Below, piece after piece: positions 38,301 through 48,042 of a DNA stretch of 64,000 bases (positions are counted from its first letter, which is position 1; the number at the start of each line of letters is the position of its first letter). A program made the position numbers and the translations under genes. The notes under the pieces are model-generated. The model searched no databases. It was not told the DNA's origin and was given only the letters and a program-made list of their open reading frames with translations. Source of the DNA: Baylisascaris procyonis (taxonomy: Eukaryota; Nematoda; Chromadorea; Rhabditida; Ascarididae); assembly GCA_037389465.1 (NCBI GenBank), contig JAZARR010000059.1, positions 7,649,001-7,713,000 of the forward strand, given 5' to 3'.

Positions 38301-41300
38301 GGAATGGAAACTTGCAAGTGGGATCGTCATACACAAAGACAAGGAGACGCGAAAAATGCAGCAAATTTGAGCATATATCGTAACTGCCTAGCATATCGAA
38401 ATTCTATTAACTTTGTTTTTGCGCACAATTTTTTATTGCAGTGGATCCGAAAATGTCGCGTTTTTGCCACGCATTTCGCAAAAACCTTCCAATACAGAAA
38501 GTTTAACCGAGGTCATGAAAAGAATGAATCTCGCGAGGGGAAAAGGTTGTTCAACCTGATATCAAGAAGCTTACAGCACTCTCAAGCCATATATACGTCT
38601 TCAGCTAACCAAAAACACGTTTCGTAAAGGATGAAAACATTTCCGCCTTATCAAAAAGTTAAGCCATCGGTATTGGTGCCCAACAAGATGCCGTTTTATC
38701 TTGCTTTCTTCTGTAGGCTTTTCATCTTTTTCGGCATGGAAAAGATGCCCCGGTTAGCTTGCAAAACACTCATGTAACATAATTTCGATTCGAACAGTTG
38801 GAAGTAGCAAGGGAATCAACATTCGGCCACTGAAATAGAGGCAATAATTAGCAAAGACAATGTAAACCATTGATACCAATTTGGTTTTTTAAAGTATTGC
38901 AATTCATGTTGTTCTTTTCGAAATTTCGAAAACTATATAATGTTGTGTTTCACAGTCTTGGAATTTTCCTAAGGTATATTGTACTCTACTATCGCTCACA
39001 AAAATTCCATAAATTATGCAACAATACAACTTGCTCAGTCCGTTAAATTATACTTTACACTCAGAAAAATTGTACAGGATGTACGATACTTTGTCTTACT
39101 ACTCCGAAAAATTAATAAGCTCTGCTCTCTTTCATAGCGATAGAATACGAATAAAATTGCGATGTGCTATGTCGGGCTGTCACATTTCAGAGGTCTGCAT
39201 TTCGCCAGCATTCTCGGATTCATTGTTGCTTATAGTTTTGATCATTTTCGATTCAAAAAAGAAAGCTCTACGAGTATCCGCGCTCTCCACACCTGCGTCA
39301 CCTGCGTCCCGCATCAATGCAGCCTACTTATTCGAAAACAATGCAACATCACTATACTTCTTACATCATCCCTGCTACAAACTCTTTTCGCTGGCAACCC
39401 CTCCAGTAGTTAGATTGAGTCTTGCATGCCAACATATCTGGCACAAACACACCTTTTGGACTCCACCTGCAATTTCTGCACCAATCCAGTTGCGAATGAT
39501 ATGTTAGGATCGCAGTTTTTAAAAATTGCTTCTATTGCAGCTTTACACGAAAACGATATACTGAAATAGCATGAACGACATGAAAACGCCTTCGTTACGA
39601 GAGCATCTCTTCATCAAGAGTTCTCGATTCCGCGGGGGATTACAGGGATCCCGTGGGCGTAAAAATTTCCCCTTCCGCGCAGGTGTGATTCATTGCATCA
39701 TATAGAAAGACCTCCAGCTGGGGCCTCCGTATATTAATATAGAACGAACACTGCTTGGCGCTCCGCTACAGCCGATTATCTTGCAACGTACATTTTGCTT
39801 CAATCCTGCACGCTACTTCTTGAGTTCAGCGTTCCAGCGCTTCTGAGCGCTTAAGCGTTAATGTTGACAGTCGCGTCCGCCGAAGTCGTGGTCTCTCGAA
39901 TTGAAATTTTCCAGGATGCAGAAGTAGCGTGACCAATTTTCAGCGAAGCTGAACAATAAAGAAAACGCGATCTTTTCATTAGGCAGGAGAAGGAAATTTC
40001 TCAAAGATTGGATAAGAATACTAGGAAAAGATACATACAGGATTAAACCGCAACATACGTAGGCAGCTGTTTAAGAAAAATGTAACAACGCTCGACAAGA
40101 CGATTAAGATATAGTACGTATCGGGTGCGGGAAGCGTTGTTTTGGGGCTAAATCTCCATAGCTAGAAGTCGAATCGTCCTCGTTTCTGCCCTAGCAAATC
40201 CCCTTGTTCTTCCTGATTGGATGTCTGCATTTCTTTATGAAGTCTCAGTCACTTCATTCGCCATATGAAAATATTGTGCTGAGAAAATATTGTGGCATAT
40301 ATATGCTTTTTAAAGGGTTCCACTACTTAGCCAGTTCGAACACAAGTGGAATTAACGTTAAATAGCCGTCAGAGCGCCGCATTCCATGGTTTCTTCTCAG
40401 CCATATCTTGTGATTGTCTGCCATGTTCTTATGGTCGATTGCAGAGCCCGATTATATTGCTTCTATTCATAGAAATGTGATGTGAGCCACAGACGAGCTG
40501 GTGGAAGGATGTATGGAATTGGTTTAGCGTGAAAATGAACTTAAAGGTGTTTTGAGGCACAAGATGCCTAAATTCCTCCTTGTTGCTAACACCGCCGTTA
40601 TTGACGCTGAACTGCATCAATGTGAGGTCAGTGGTGGGAGTAGTGGTTGTCCGTTTGTGGTCTGTTATTTGCATAACTTTCCTTTTAGGGACATTGCTTT
40701 CGCCATTTTTGCACTTCATCGCGTTTTTCTGTGCATCCATTTGAGTGCTGCTTTACGTTCAGTTTTATAGCTATTGGAAAAGTATTGAAGTATTAGTTAC
40801 GTCCAGTTCTTTCGCTCTTTTGTCAGGTTTGCAGTTTTTTGTCTTAGAATTATTGCTGAATCATTTAAAAATCTTCAACAATTAGAAAAGGCGAAACTGT
40901 AGCGCAGAAGATTTGCTATTTCTAAGGCTTCCAAAGAAAACAACTTTAGGAGGAATTTTTATGGCGTTTATGAAGGATCGCAAAAAAATTGTTTAATTAG
41001 AGTGATGTTATCATATCATCCCAAAATATCAGCGTTAAATTGTATTTTATCTCACTACGGATCGAAGGAGCCTTTTTATTTTACAGTACGTAAGACCATT
41101 TGGTTGTAAACCTCGCGAGTTTTTAGGTAATATCGGTCATATCTGTTTTCTTCGTGATAACGTCAATAGTATGTTTTTGTCTGAAGACGCACCCGCATCT
41201 GCGTATACCCGACATCGATGTTGATTCGAGGAACGGAACAACTAGCACGCTTATAGTGATCAAAACGGCAACACGGTCTGCTATTTTAATTGTCAAAATT

Positions 41301-44300
41301 GACAGATACCAACGATATCGTTCAAGTTACGGTGTTTAGGAATCTGGAAGGGATAGCTTGGTACCACTCTGTATGAACTTATAAACTTTGACTTGGTTTG
41401 AAGCACAAAACGGTGGCGCTAGCGTAATCTGTTTGTGAGTTCATAAATTTTGCGCAGAAATTTATTACCGTCTTCGTGCAACGACATGAGTGAGCAGCCA
41501 TGTTGTTTTCTTCACAAAAAGACTTTGGTTTCGCATACCCACTCTTGCCTCTTGCTCTTCCACGCTTACCCATATTACCTTCGAGAGATGTATACGCAGT
41601 TCCAGACATTTGTGTTCCAAGCAGACTCAGAAATGTATGAAAATTCGAGGCTTATAAAAGAAAAAATTGTGGAGAGATGAAAATTTGTAAGGAATGAGGT
41701 GTTGTAACAGCCAAATGCCTTAAAGTTAATTGGCCTTCGCTTGTTACCAAAAAGTTCGTGCGCGAAAGGTTTTCGGATTTAGTACAATTTTTGAACTGAA
41801 TGGCGATAAGGTTGCGCTCCGTGGTTACTACACGGAGCTTCTGCAGACGAGAGGCAGGAACCGGATAATAAGTCGGCATTGGTTGCGCGGAGATTACTTT
41901 TTAAATAGTTTTTTTGGACTCTATTAAAATATTTCGTTACTGGAGTGGGGCATATCGCATCGGCAATTTTTCAGTTCAGACGAAGCGCACGTCCTTGTAT
42001 GGGCTTCCTTCGAAATTAACAGCACAATTGCTGCGGACTACTGCTCGTATGACCAACTGCTATACGTAAATCCGGTGATGTCATAACCGAATAAAATCCG
42101 AGCAGCTCTAGAGCGGGAGGAAAATACCTTTTGAAATGGAACGCTAGTTTTTATCGCAGATAAAAGAGAAGTTGCTTGCAGTGCTCATCCGGCTTTTTTC
42201 TACGTCGAGTTAGTCAGCAATATGTGGTTTACCCTAGAGCTGTTCCTACGTTTCGTCTTTTGCCCCAATATTCCGAAATTCGTCACGCAACCGATAAATG
42301 TTATTGGTGAGTCTTACATAGAAATATTGTCGCCTGTGTTAAGAGCGCTGTTACTCGATGCGCTACACAGTTGTGGATCGTGCTTGAAATGTTAAGGTAC
42401 ATCCATTCATACTTAAGTCGTCTAATAGATTAATTCTGGGAGTGAAATGGAATGTGTGAGATGCAACGAAATAACAAGGGATAGTAGGTTGCATAACATT
42501 TGAGAAAAAATGCCACTCTGTTATGCAACGAGCCCTAATCCTCAGCAATAATTCATTTTTCCGCCTACTTGTTCGGCGATGCAATAAAATTGTATGTAGA
42601 AATTTCGTAGCAAATTTAATCCAAAATAGGTGATTGATACGTTCTTGAAAATATCCAAAGATGATCCTGTTTTCAGCCTAGCTTCAGTATTTCGCGAGTA
42701 GAAATAACGGATAGAAGTGCGAACACATACGCATAGACAGGACATTGCCGTGATGGGCTTCTCGAAAAATTTACAGTTCGGCGCATGACAGCGCGGGAAA
42801 ACGAAGAGCAGCGGAGAAGAAAAAGCTACATTTTCCTAGCTACTTGTCGAAGTTTTTGTCCTTCCCTGCTCTCACATCATTCCTTTTTCTTCTCTTTGGG
42901 AGAAGGAGGAGGGGAAAGGAGCTTTTATCTTTACCGGTAAAAGAATTGCAGATTTGATAGCGACTCTTTCCTTCTATGTTGACTGGGCTCTTGACAAGGC
43001 GTTAAGCGGTGCGAATCGCGACACGGTGGAATTTTTTTCAATTATTCGTATTTTGCGCTTGTTTAAGCTCACTCAGCACTCATCGGGATTGAAGATCCTT
43101 ATTCAGACCTTCAAAGCTTCTGCTCAAGTAAGAGTGCGATATTTTCGTTTTGCCTTCACCTTCTTGATGGAGGTAATGCTATTTGATCGCAAAGGTGGTA
43201 TCTTACAAAGGTTAGGTGTGTTGGGGTAATATTTTTGTAGCAGTGTTACGACTATTCTATCTTGTATCCTTTCGCAAAATACAAATAAGTACGTGGAACG
43301 TTGTCTCGCTGTTTTCTTAGAGAGAGACAGTTCAGCGGGAGTATTTCCTGCTTGCACAAATTTTGTGATACTCGGGCTCCATATATCATCTCTGTCCCTG
43401 CACTGCATGTGGCATTTTATTGAACTCCGCACTGTACGAGATTGAGGCAGAAGACGTTTTTCCAATATGTTGCTGGAAATTTACTTCGCTCGAATATAAG
43501 AGAACCAACCTTATTTCAATAATCTGTTGTTTTATACCTATTCTATTCAGGAGCTCCTCTTGCTGGTATTTTTCGTCCTTCTTGGTATTGTTATTTTTGC
43601 CGCCCTCGTTTACTATGCAGAACGAGTGGAGCACAATCCCGATAATCAGTTCGACTCAATCCCTGTCGGTTTGTGGTGTGAGTTTGAAAGGTATTTGTGA
43701 TTATGAGGGAAGGAACAGAGCAAAGCTTTGTTGGTGGGCTACTGTTGGAGACATATCTTAAGGTCTTGTAGCTACAGCACCTGCTACTGCGATTTCGGCG
43801 GTGCGATCTGCGTCGATTGGCTAAAAGTAATACTCTTCTAAATTAACATCAGCTTGGTCGAAGACATTTGTTTCTCAGGTTCTTCTCAGCTTCTGCTAAA
43901 TGGTATACAACAGGACTTTCATTCCAGCAGGTGCATTCTCTTACATTAGAAATAATGAATAATGTAGTTCTTAGCAAATAGACAAAACCTTCGGAGAGCT
44001 GTTTTTGCTTAAAAGCAGTACGCTTTCAGTTGTCGACTACGGTACATCAGAATCTTGTTGAGGAAACGCAAAAGAGCTGCCACGAAATAGAGACACCCAA
44101 CAAAAATAGTTGTTGAGTTCGTCCTTACTCTTGACGTGAATGAGAGTGATTGTCACTTTTCAGGGGCAATTATCACGATGTGTACCATCGGATTTGGAGA
44201 TATGGTGAGTAGGTTTGACGCGTTACGAATTCTTTTGCTTTTACGTAAGCAGTGGGACTAGCAGTCGCTGCCACTATCAGTAGTGACGCTACTTGCTGGC

Positions 44301-47300
44301 ACGGCCTTGTTTTTTCCATTGTGCATACAAGCTGATCTTAGGCAAGGCGCCACTGAGGAACAAATCACGACATATTCCTGCTACAGCGCAGTAATGCAAG
44401 TTTATGACTTTTTGCACGGAAGGCAGCCCGAGCTCAGTTCAAATATGTTCCGCGTTGCTGTTCAAACATTGACATTCCTCAACTTGAAAGTGCCTTGGAC
44501 CGGCGGAGGACTTCCTCCAGCTGTTGCTAAATAAACTAAAGAGAGTGAAAAGTGTGATTACAACCATAATATTTTGAATTGCTTTATCTGTGGTACGAAA
44601 AAGAGAATGCTTATGGTTCAAATCAAAAGGATCTCAGCCGACATAATCACCCCTATATGGCTGGCTTACTCGTGTAGATGTATAAAGGGTTAAAAAAAAC
44701 ACCAGCACGCATACGTGAATAAAGAAGAAAAAATTAACGCAGTGAAGTGAGAGAATCAAATGGAGCAAAATGGAGCCGCCAGGAGTACGAAGAGAAATCA
44801 TAGAACAGACACAGCGAATATGTCCTTGTATGTACAGCTTACAGTGAAAAAATTTCAGTCGCAGATCTAATGCTTATATTGATTGTTTTAATTTCTTTGA
44901 TGGTATCTGCTATAAGTATGCGCTGGAAACTGGTAAATGACAGTCAATTGAGGTTTCTTTCAAGCACTGCCACAGCTTTTGCTCATTTTTCTTTTGGAGG
45001 AAACGGCTTCCAAAGATTAATGATTGATCTGTGTTAAAAGACATACAAAGATCGGCTTCAGTTCTGTGAAACCGAGGTGGTCCAAATGACTCTGTGAAAC
45101 CGAGGTGGTCCAAATGACATGTAGCTTAGACGTTCTAGATAGCTCACCTGGGTAGTCTGCATAATTTGTGAACAACTATATTCCGACATAAGCCGACCAC
45201 ACTTCAGGAGAATATTCAGGATCAGGCCACACATGACGCAGAGGTGTCTCAGGGTTTGAGAGACGGAGGAGTAGAGGTTTGCGATGCTCCTTCTTCACTT
45301 TTACGTTTGAGCGCTTTTTGAAACACACTTCTCAATGAATTCTAATGCCCCAGTCTTTACAAATAGCAATGCATGCAACTTATTAACGATTGCGACAACG
45401 CCAAGTTCATACATTAGAATATTGCATATTCATATGCAGGGTGATTGAGGCAACACTGTTAGCATATTAGAGAAATAAAAGGCCGGAGAGCTTTGCATAC
45501 GAAAGGTGATCAGTAGCGCTTCTTCGCTTACATGTGCACATGGCCGATATAGATTGAGGTGGTGTATGCTGTTGGGCTCTTTGGAAACTGCACAGCGATC
45601 GAGGTTACTGCGAAAGCAATTAATAACTTTGCTGGACGCTCTGATGAGATTCTTGTAGTGAGAAGTAGATGAAGTTTTGTTAGCGCGCCTTGTTTTTCAG
45701 TAGGCACGACTGTAAATGGTATGATCTGATTGAGGGGGGGGGAGGGGGGACGTATGCCTAGTGGAACAAAATTGCCACATACCTAAACATAGATGGAAAT
45801 GAGCACCCTTTAGCACCAGCTGGGAAACTCGTTCTTCGATTAGACGAGGTCAAAAAAAAATTGAGGAAACCCTACGGAAGCTTTGCATTTGAGGCTTCTT
45901 CAAGCACATATCCATTCTTCAAATAAAAATTTCCCCTAACATCTACTGGGATCCTCCAAACGTTCATTAACGATCGCTGCTAGCAAGTTATTTAATGCAT
46001 GCAAACTGGGGTTTTTTGTTTTGTCTTTTTTTGAAGCATAACGGTGTGAGAAAAAGCAGCTAGGTGCAAACTGCTGGCAACTCGGTTGAATCCGCCATCC
46101 AAGAAATGGCTTTATTTTGCTCAACCGCATGCGCTTCTCGAGTCGCAAACTTTTCAACTCCATCAAAATAGCGACGAATCCTTCGCATAGCGCGCCAAGA
46201 TGTGCTGCGCCCTTTTTCAACATACGCCGTACAATGGTACACGTCGTTTTCATCCACTCTTTTTTTCTAATAAAAAGCATCTCTAAAAAGATCAGCCGTC
46301 TCTTTTCAAGAACACTCTGGGAACTGTCTGCTTTCGTAATGGAATTCTGCGACACATTCAGCCGATTATCGCGGATATTAATCTATGCTTCTCACCAACC
46401 ACAACGGGAGACTATCATTATGCATTATTTCATGGTCTGTCGTCGTATCTTGGCTTAATTATCGAGGCTTTGGAAATTATAGTTGCTCGAAAATTTCAGG
46501 CAGTTTAGTATATCTTCCCATGGCGGTCATAACTTCTGGATATCTTTTTTGAGTAGGAGATGAGGAAGGCGATTCGTTTCGTTACACTAGGTTATGTTCG
46601 CGAGCATGGCAGACGTGATGTGCTGTTGATGCATAACGACCCTCCTTACGGTTACTCGAAAAGGAAGGCATAAGTATAGACAGACCCGTTTAACTTTCTT
46701 TGTAATGGAAAAAGAGCTCGATAGATATTGTCTCCACAAGGGCCCACCGCTGCACAAGATAGTAATCTCTGAACATTCACACTCGTCACACTATTTGTAG
46801 GCATTCTTGGTGAAAGTGCAATGCAAGAATTGTGGAAGCGGCGAAATTACTGCCTTGGTTTTGCGGGATATCTGCCTCGTTTGGTCGGCCATGTAGATTT
46901 TTGCGGAACTGTGGATTTTTGCTGCCTTCTTTCTATCTGTTTTTGCTCCGACGAAGTCTCCAGTTTCACTTTCTGGGCGGTTTCGATGTTCTTTCAGCGA
47001 AATTCTGGGTTGCTGGATGGAGAGTTGAACTAAACGGAACCGAGATTCCCAAATTCTCTAGGGATCTAGAGGTGATATGATGCCGTCTCCAGTTTTTCAT
47101 TCTCTGCTGATCCCAGCTTATGAAAAACTGCCGTCAGCAACGTACTCACGAAGTCTCTAGGTGAGTTTTTGCAGCGCCTTACGTCCGAATCATTGAAAAT
47201 GATGAGCCGTACAATGTAATATAGGTTCCGAAAACGTATCTCGGGATGCTCGTTGGTTCGATATGTGCGTTGATGGGTGTGCTCACAATCGCATTGCCGG

Positions 47301-48042
47301 TCCCAGTGATCGTTTCGAACTTCGCAATGTTTTATTCGCACGCTCAGGCTAGGTCTGTCATTTTTTAAGCCAAAATTTTTTGTAACCAGTAGATTCTGTT
47401 TCTCGCAACATTTTTATCCTATGCTTATGTGAAAGGGAGAAATGTTGAAGCTGTGGGATCGCGGAAAAATGTTTGCTCGGAACTCCGAATTTTGGTAGCA
47501 GCCAGATGACTGAGGCTCCCTCTCCGAGAGTCTTGCAGCCGAATTTCTTTAAATGTTTCGCTTTCCCTCCATTTGACGTTCTTCCGATATCGGATTTAAG
47601 TGATGGGTGATCGACGTGGGGATATTTTCATCGAAGTTGACGTTCTATGGCCGTGATGCCGGCTTTAGTATGTACTTCCTAATATTTCCTATTGTCAGTA
47701 TTAGTTGGTGCAATACAGAAATGAAAACTAGCTTCTAATTTCCCAGAGTAGCTCGTAAGTAGGAATGCTTGAAGGTCGAAGCTCCCAAAGAAGCGTCGCC
47801 GAATCCTGCAACCGCACGAGATCAAGCCAATGGTCGGCAAATCAACAACAGCCGTTTTGCTTGGAGGGCTAGCTAATAAAAGTGTGTCGCCAATGCATTC
47901 ATCTCATGTTTTGAGCGCATTTGCAGCCACGACACCGCTGTTAGTATGTTCGCAGGCCACTTTGTCTTCTCCAAGGCAGAACGCTTCTCAGACAAAAAGT
48001 ACTTGCGCACTTCCTTCAAACAAAGCAAGTCATGTCCTTTGA
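29300..48042 (+). CDS. Shaw/Kv3-type voltage-gated potassium channel subunit (11 exons, spliced)
   Basis: This is a pore-forming subunit of a plasma-membrane delayed-rectifier potassium channel; four subunits assemble through their T1 domains. The spliced CDS joins 29300-29397, 31797-31897, 33252-33369, 34275-34464, 41127-41275, 42182-42306, 42952-43127, 43551-43677, 44164-44204, 47225-47352 and 47775-48042: 1521 nt, 506 residues, close to the roughly 500 of fly Shaw. Visible features: T1 domain (about 4-106) with the Kv2-4 zinc motif HX5CX20CC (His70, Cys76, Cys97, Cys98); S1 about 170-188; an Asn205 glycosylation sequon in the S1-S2 loop; S2 in exon 6; S3 and S4 in exon 7 (S4 Arg293, Arg296, Lys299, Gln302, Lys308); S5 from 320; filter Thr369-Ile-Gly-Phe-Gly-Asp374; S6 with PVPV 400-403; and the Shaw-type basic motif KLPKKRRR after S6. 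The nearest known relatives are C. elegans egl-36 and shw genes; which orthologue it is cannot be decided here. Odd points are Phe in GYG, Cys368 and Gln302. Confidence 0.95.
29398..31796 (+). other. Shaw intron 1 (2.4 kb)
   Basis: Starts GTGAGC and ends CATTCAG. It contains a coding-like ORF at 29413-29616 (separate entry). The rest shows only short frames and no recognised element, apart from an A-run near 31168-31190. Confidence 0.85.
29413..29616 (+). CDS. Coding-like ORF just inside Shaw intron 1, unrecognised
   Basis: Fifteen bases after the exon 1 donor, an AG (GTTTATCAG) is followed in phase 0 by 67 codons and a stop. The peptide is unusually protein-like ([19 protein letters not shown], then [20 protein letters not shown]), and the stretch is GC-richer than the rest of the intron. 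It is not in the exon 1 frame. It could be the last exon of an overlapping upstream gene, an alternative exon, a relic, or chance. No family was recognised. Confidence 0.25.
   Translation, partial: LASKGITSEETIAKDCNEFPWAVHQDHLPIFRALSGSVSTLYNLCDRTRKIQSDDEMLKSMFRSQSV
31797..31897 (+). CDS. Shaw channel exon 2: T1 domain core
   Basis: Starts with one base completing Arg33 and ends one base into Gly67. Encodes the highly conserved [20 protein letters not shown] stretch of the tetramerisation domain and the NYYRTG turn. Acceptor ATTCAG; donor ACAG|GTTGTT is unusual but fixed by phase and homology. Confidence 0.95.
31898..33251 (+). other. Shaw intron 2 (1.35 kb)
   Basis: No recognised element. 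A 108-codon minus-strand frame (31986-32312) lies inside but has no supporting signal. Confidence 0.85.
33252..33369 (+). CDS. Shaw channel exon 3: T1 zinc-site segment
   Basis: Encodes residues 67-106. It holds all four zinc ligands of the T1 interface: His70 and Cys76 (HYPTNVC) and the adjacent Cys97-Cys98 before Trp99, as in Kv2, Kv3 and Kv4. Ends WMTYTQH plus two bases. Acceptor AATTATAG, donor GTAAGC. Confidence 0.95.
33370..34274 (+). other. Shaw intron 3 (0.9 kb)
   Basis: No recognised element. An 81-codon minus-strand frame at 33483-33728 is not supported by motifs. Confidence 0.85.
34275..34464 (+). CDS. Shaw channel exon 4: T1-S1 linker
   Basis: Encodes residues 106-169. Contains [16 protein letters not shown] and the acidic, aromatic linker ending [13 protein letters not shown], matching the Shaw family segment just before S1. 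Acceptor TTTATAG; donor AGG|GTAATT leaves phase 0. Confidence 0.95.
34465..41126 (+). other. Shaw intron 4 (6.7 kb)
   Basis: The largest intron of the gene. It holds a run of 12 G at 35683-35694 and several unrecognised frames: 35802-36080 plus, 39016-39507 plus (163 codons, ATG to stop) and 35049-35405 minus. None has a domain I recognise. They may be relics of inserted elements. Confidence 0.8.
41127..41275 (+). CDS. Shaw channel exon 5: S1 and S1-S2 loop
   Basis: Encodes residues 170-218 plus two bases. S1 ([19 protein letters not shown]) is followed by the family hallmark KTHPHLRIP. The extracellular loop is short and carries an NGT glycosylation sequon at 205-207. The donor is CG|GTCTGC, the only phase-correct GT before the next stop. 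Confidence 0.9.
41276..42181 (+). other. Shaw intron 5 (0.9 kb)
   Basis: No recognised element. Small frames at 41379-41609 minus and 41730-41927 plus are not supported. Confidence 0.8.
42182..42306 (+). CDS. Shaw channel exon 6: S2
   Basis: Encodes residues 219-260 and one further base. [20 protein letters not shown] forms the S2 segment with its conserved Glu, followed by the cytoplasmic [16 protein letters not shown] leading into S3. Acceptor TTGCTTGCAG, donor GTGAGT. Confidence 0.95.
42307..42951 (+). other. Shaw intron 6 (0.65 kb)
   Basis: No recognised element. Short minus-strand frames overlap it without support. Confidence 0.85.
42952..43127 (+). CDS. Shaw channel exon 7: S3, S4 voltage sensor, S4-S5 linker
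   Basis: Encodes residues 261-319. S3 is [13 protein letters not shown]4 reads [19 protein letters not shown] with Arg293, Arg296, Lys299, Gln302 and Lys308 at three-residue steps. The position of Gln302 is Arg in fly Shaw as I recall it. The S4-S5 linker [10 protein letters not shown] follows. Donor GTAAGA, phase 0. Confidence 0.95.
43128..43550 (+). other. Shaw intron 7 (0.42 kb)
   Basis: Ends with a good acceptor, CTATTCAG. No recognised element inside. Confidence 0.85.
43551..43677 (+). CDS. Shaw channel exon 8: S5 and turret
   Basis: Encodes residues 320-361 and the first base of Trp362. S5 ([20 protein letters not shown]) is followed by YYAER and the turret [14 protein letters not shown], which match Shaw closely. 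Donor GTGAGT. Confidence 0.95.
43678..44163 (+). other. Shaw intron 8 (0.49 kb)
   Basis: Ends CACTTTTCAG. No recognised element inside. Confidence 0.85.
44164..44204 (+). CDS. Shaw channel exon 9: pore helix and selectivity filter (41-bp micro-exon)
   Basis: Completes Trp362 and encodes residues 363-375, [13 protein letters not shown]. The signature is TXXTXGYGD in nearly all Kv channels; here the second half is T-I-G-F-G-D and the residue before the filter Thr is Cys368 where Shaw has Thr. It is flanked by TTTTCAG and GTGAGT. The small size makes it easy for gene predictors to miss. Confidence 0.92.
44265..44534 (+). CDS. Coding-like ORF just inside Shaw intron 9, unrecognised
   Basis: Sixty bases after the exon 9 donor, GACTAGCAG is followed by an open frame in phase 0, the phase left by exon 9, running 89 codons to a stop. 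The start is very hydrophobic ([18 protein letters not shown]), like a membrane segment or signal peptide. The rest is well-balanced ([20 protein letters not shown]) and ends [16 protein letters not shown]. No ATG begins the frame. Spliced to exon 9 it would replace S6, giving a channel without the hinge. It could instead be part of a nested gene or a relic. Not recognised. Confidence 0.3.
   Translation, partial: SLPLSVVTLLAGTALFFPLCIQADLRQGATEEQITTYSCYSAVMQVYDFLHGRQPELSSNMFRVAVQTLTFLNLKVPWTGGGLPPAVAK
45936..46355 (-). CDS. Minus-strand coding-like ORF nested in Shaw intron 9
   Basis: An ATG-to-stop frame of 139 codons encodes a basic protein ([20 protein letters not shown] and a Lys/Ser-rich end). 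A second minus frame over 46060-46257 is also open and even more protein-like ([20 protein letters not shown], then [17 protein letters not shown]). Two overlapping coding-like frames suggest a decayed or frameshifted element rather than an intact gene. No transposase or polymerase motif was recognised. Confidence 0.25.
   Translation of the reverse strand: MSQNSITKADSSQSVLEKRRLIFLEMLFIRKKEWMKTTCTIVRRMLKKGAAHLGALCEGFVAILMELKSLRLEKRMRLSKIKPFLGWRIQPSCQQFAPSCFFSHRYASKKDKTKNPSLHALNNLLAAIVNERLEDPSRC
47225..47352 (+). CDS. Shaw channel exon 10: outer vestibule and S6
   Basis: Encodes residues 376-417 plus two bases. VPKTYLGM begins the segment; S6 runs through [19 protein letters not shown] with the PVPV hinge at 400-403 and ends [10 protein letters not shown]. 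Donor AG|GTCTGT. All positions expected for a working activation gate are present. Confidence 0.95.
47353..47774 (+). other. Shaw intron 10 (0.42 kb)
   Basis: Bounded by GTCTGT and a purine-rich acceptor (GCTTGAAG). Assigned because it restores the family sequence [12 protein letters not shown] exactly. No other element seen. Confidence 0.75.
47775..48042 (+). CDS. Shaw channel exon 11: C-terminal cytoplasmic tail
   Basis: Completes Arg418 and encodes [20 protein letters not shown], as in the proximal C-terminus of Shaw, then about 65 residues of Ser/Thr/Ala-rich tail with no charged domain, ending NKASHVL and TGA. The tail beyond Met438 is not recognised and is the only part of the protein resting on an open frame alone. 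Confidence 0.85.

Larger units (their letters stand above)
44205..47224 (+). other. Shaw intron 9 (3.0 kb)
   Basis: Contains a plus-strand coding-like ORF (44265-44534) and a minus-strand one (45936-46355), listed separately; a tandem duplication of about 29 bp at about 45064-45118; and a G9-A-G6 run at 45734-45749. Two overlapping plus frames are open at 46821-47080. Confidence 0.8.

Noticed and set aside
39016..39507. 163-codon plus-strand ORF in Shaw intron 4
   Set aside because: The longest ORF in the window from an ATG, but its composition changes along its length, an overlapping frame is open, and nothing recognisable is encoded.
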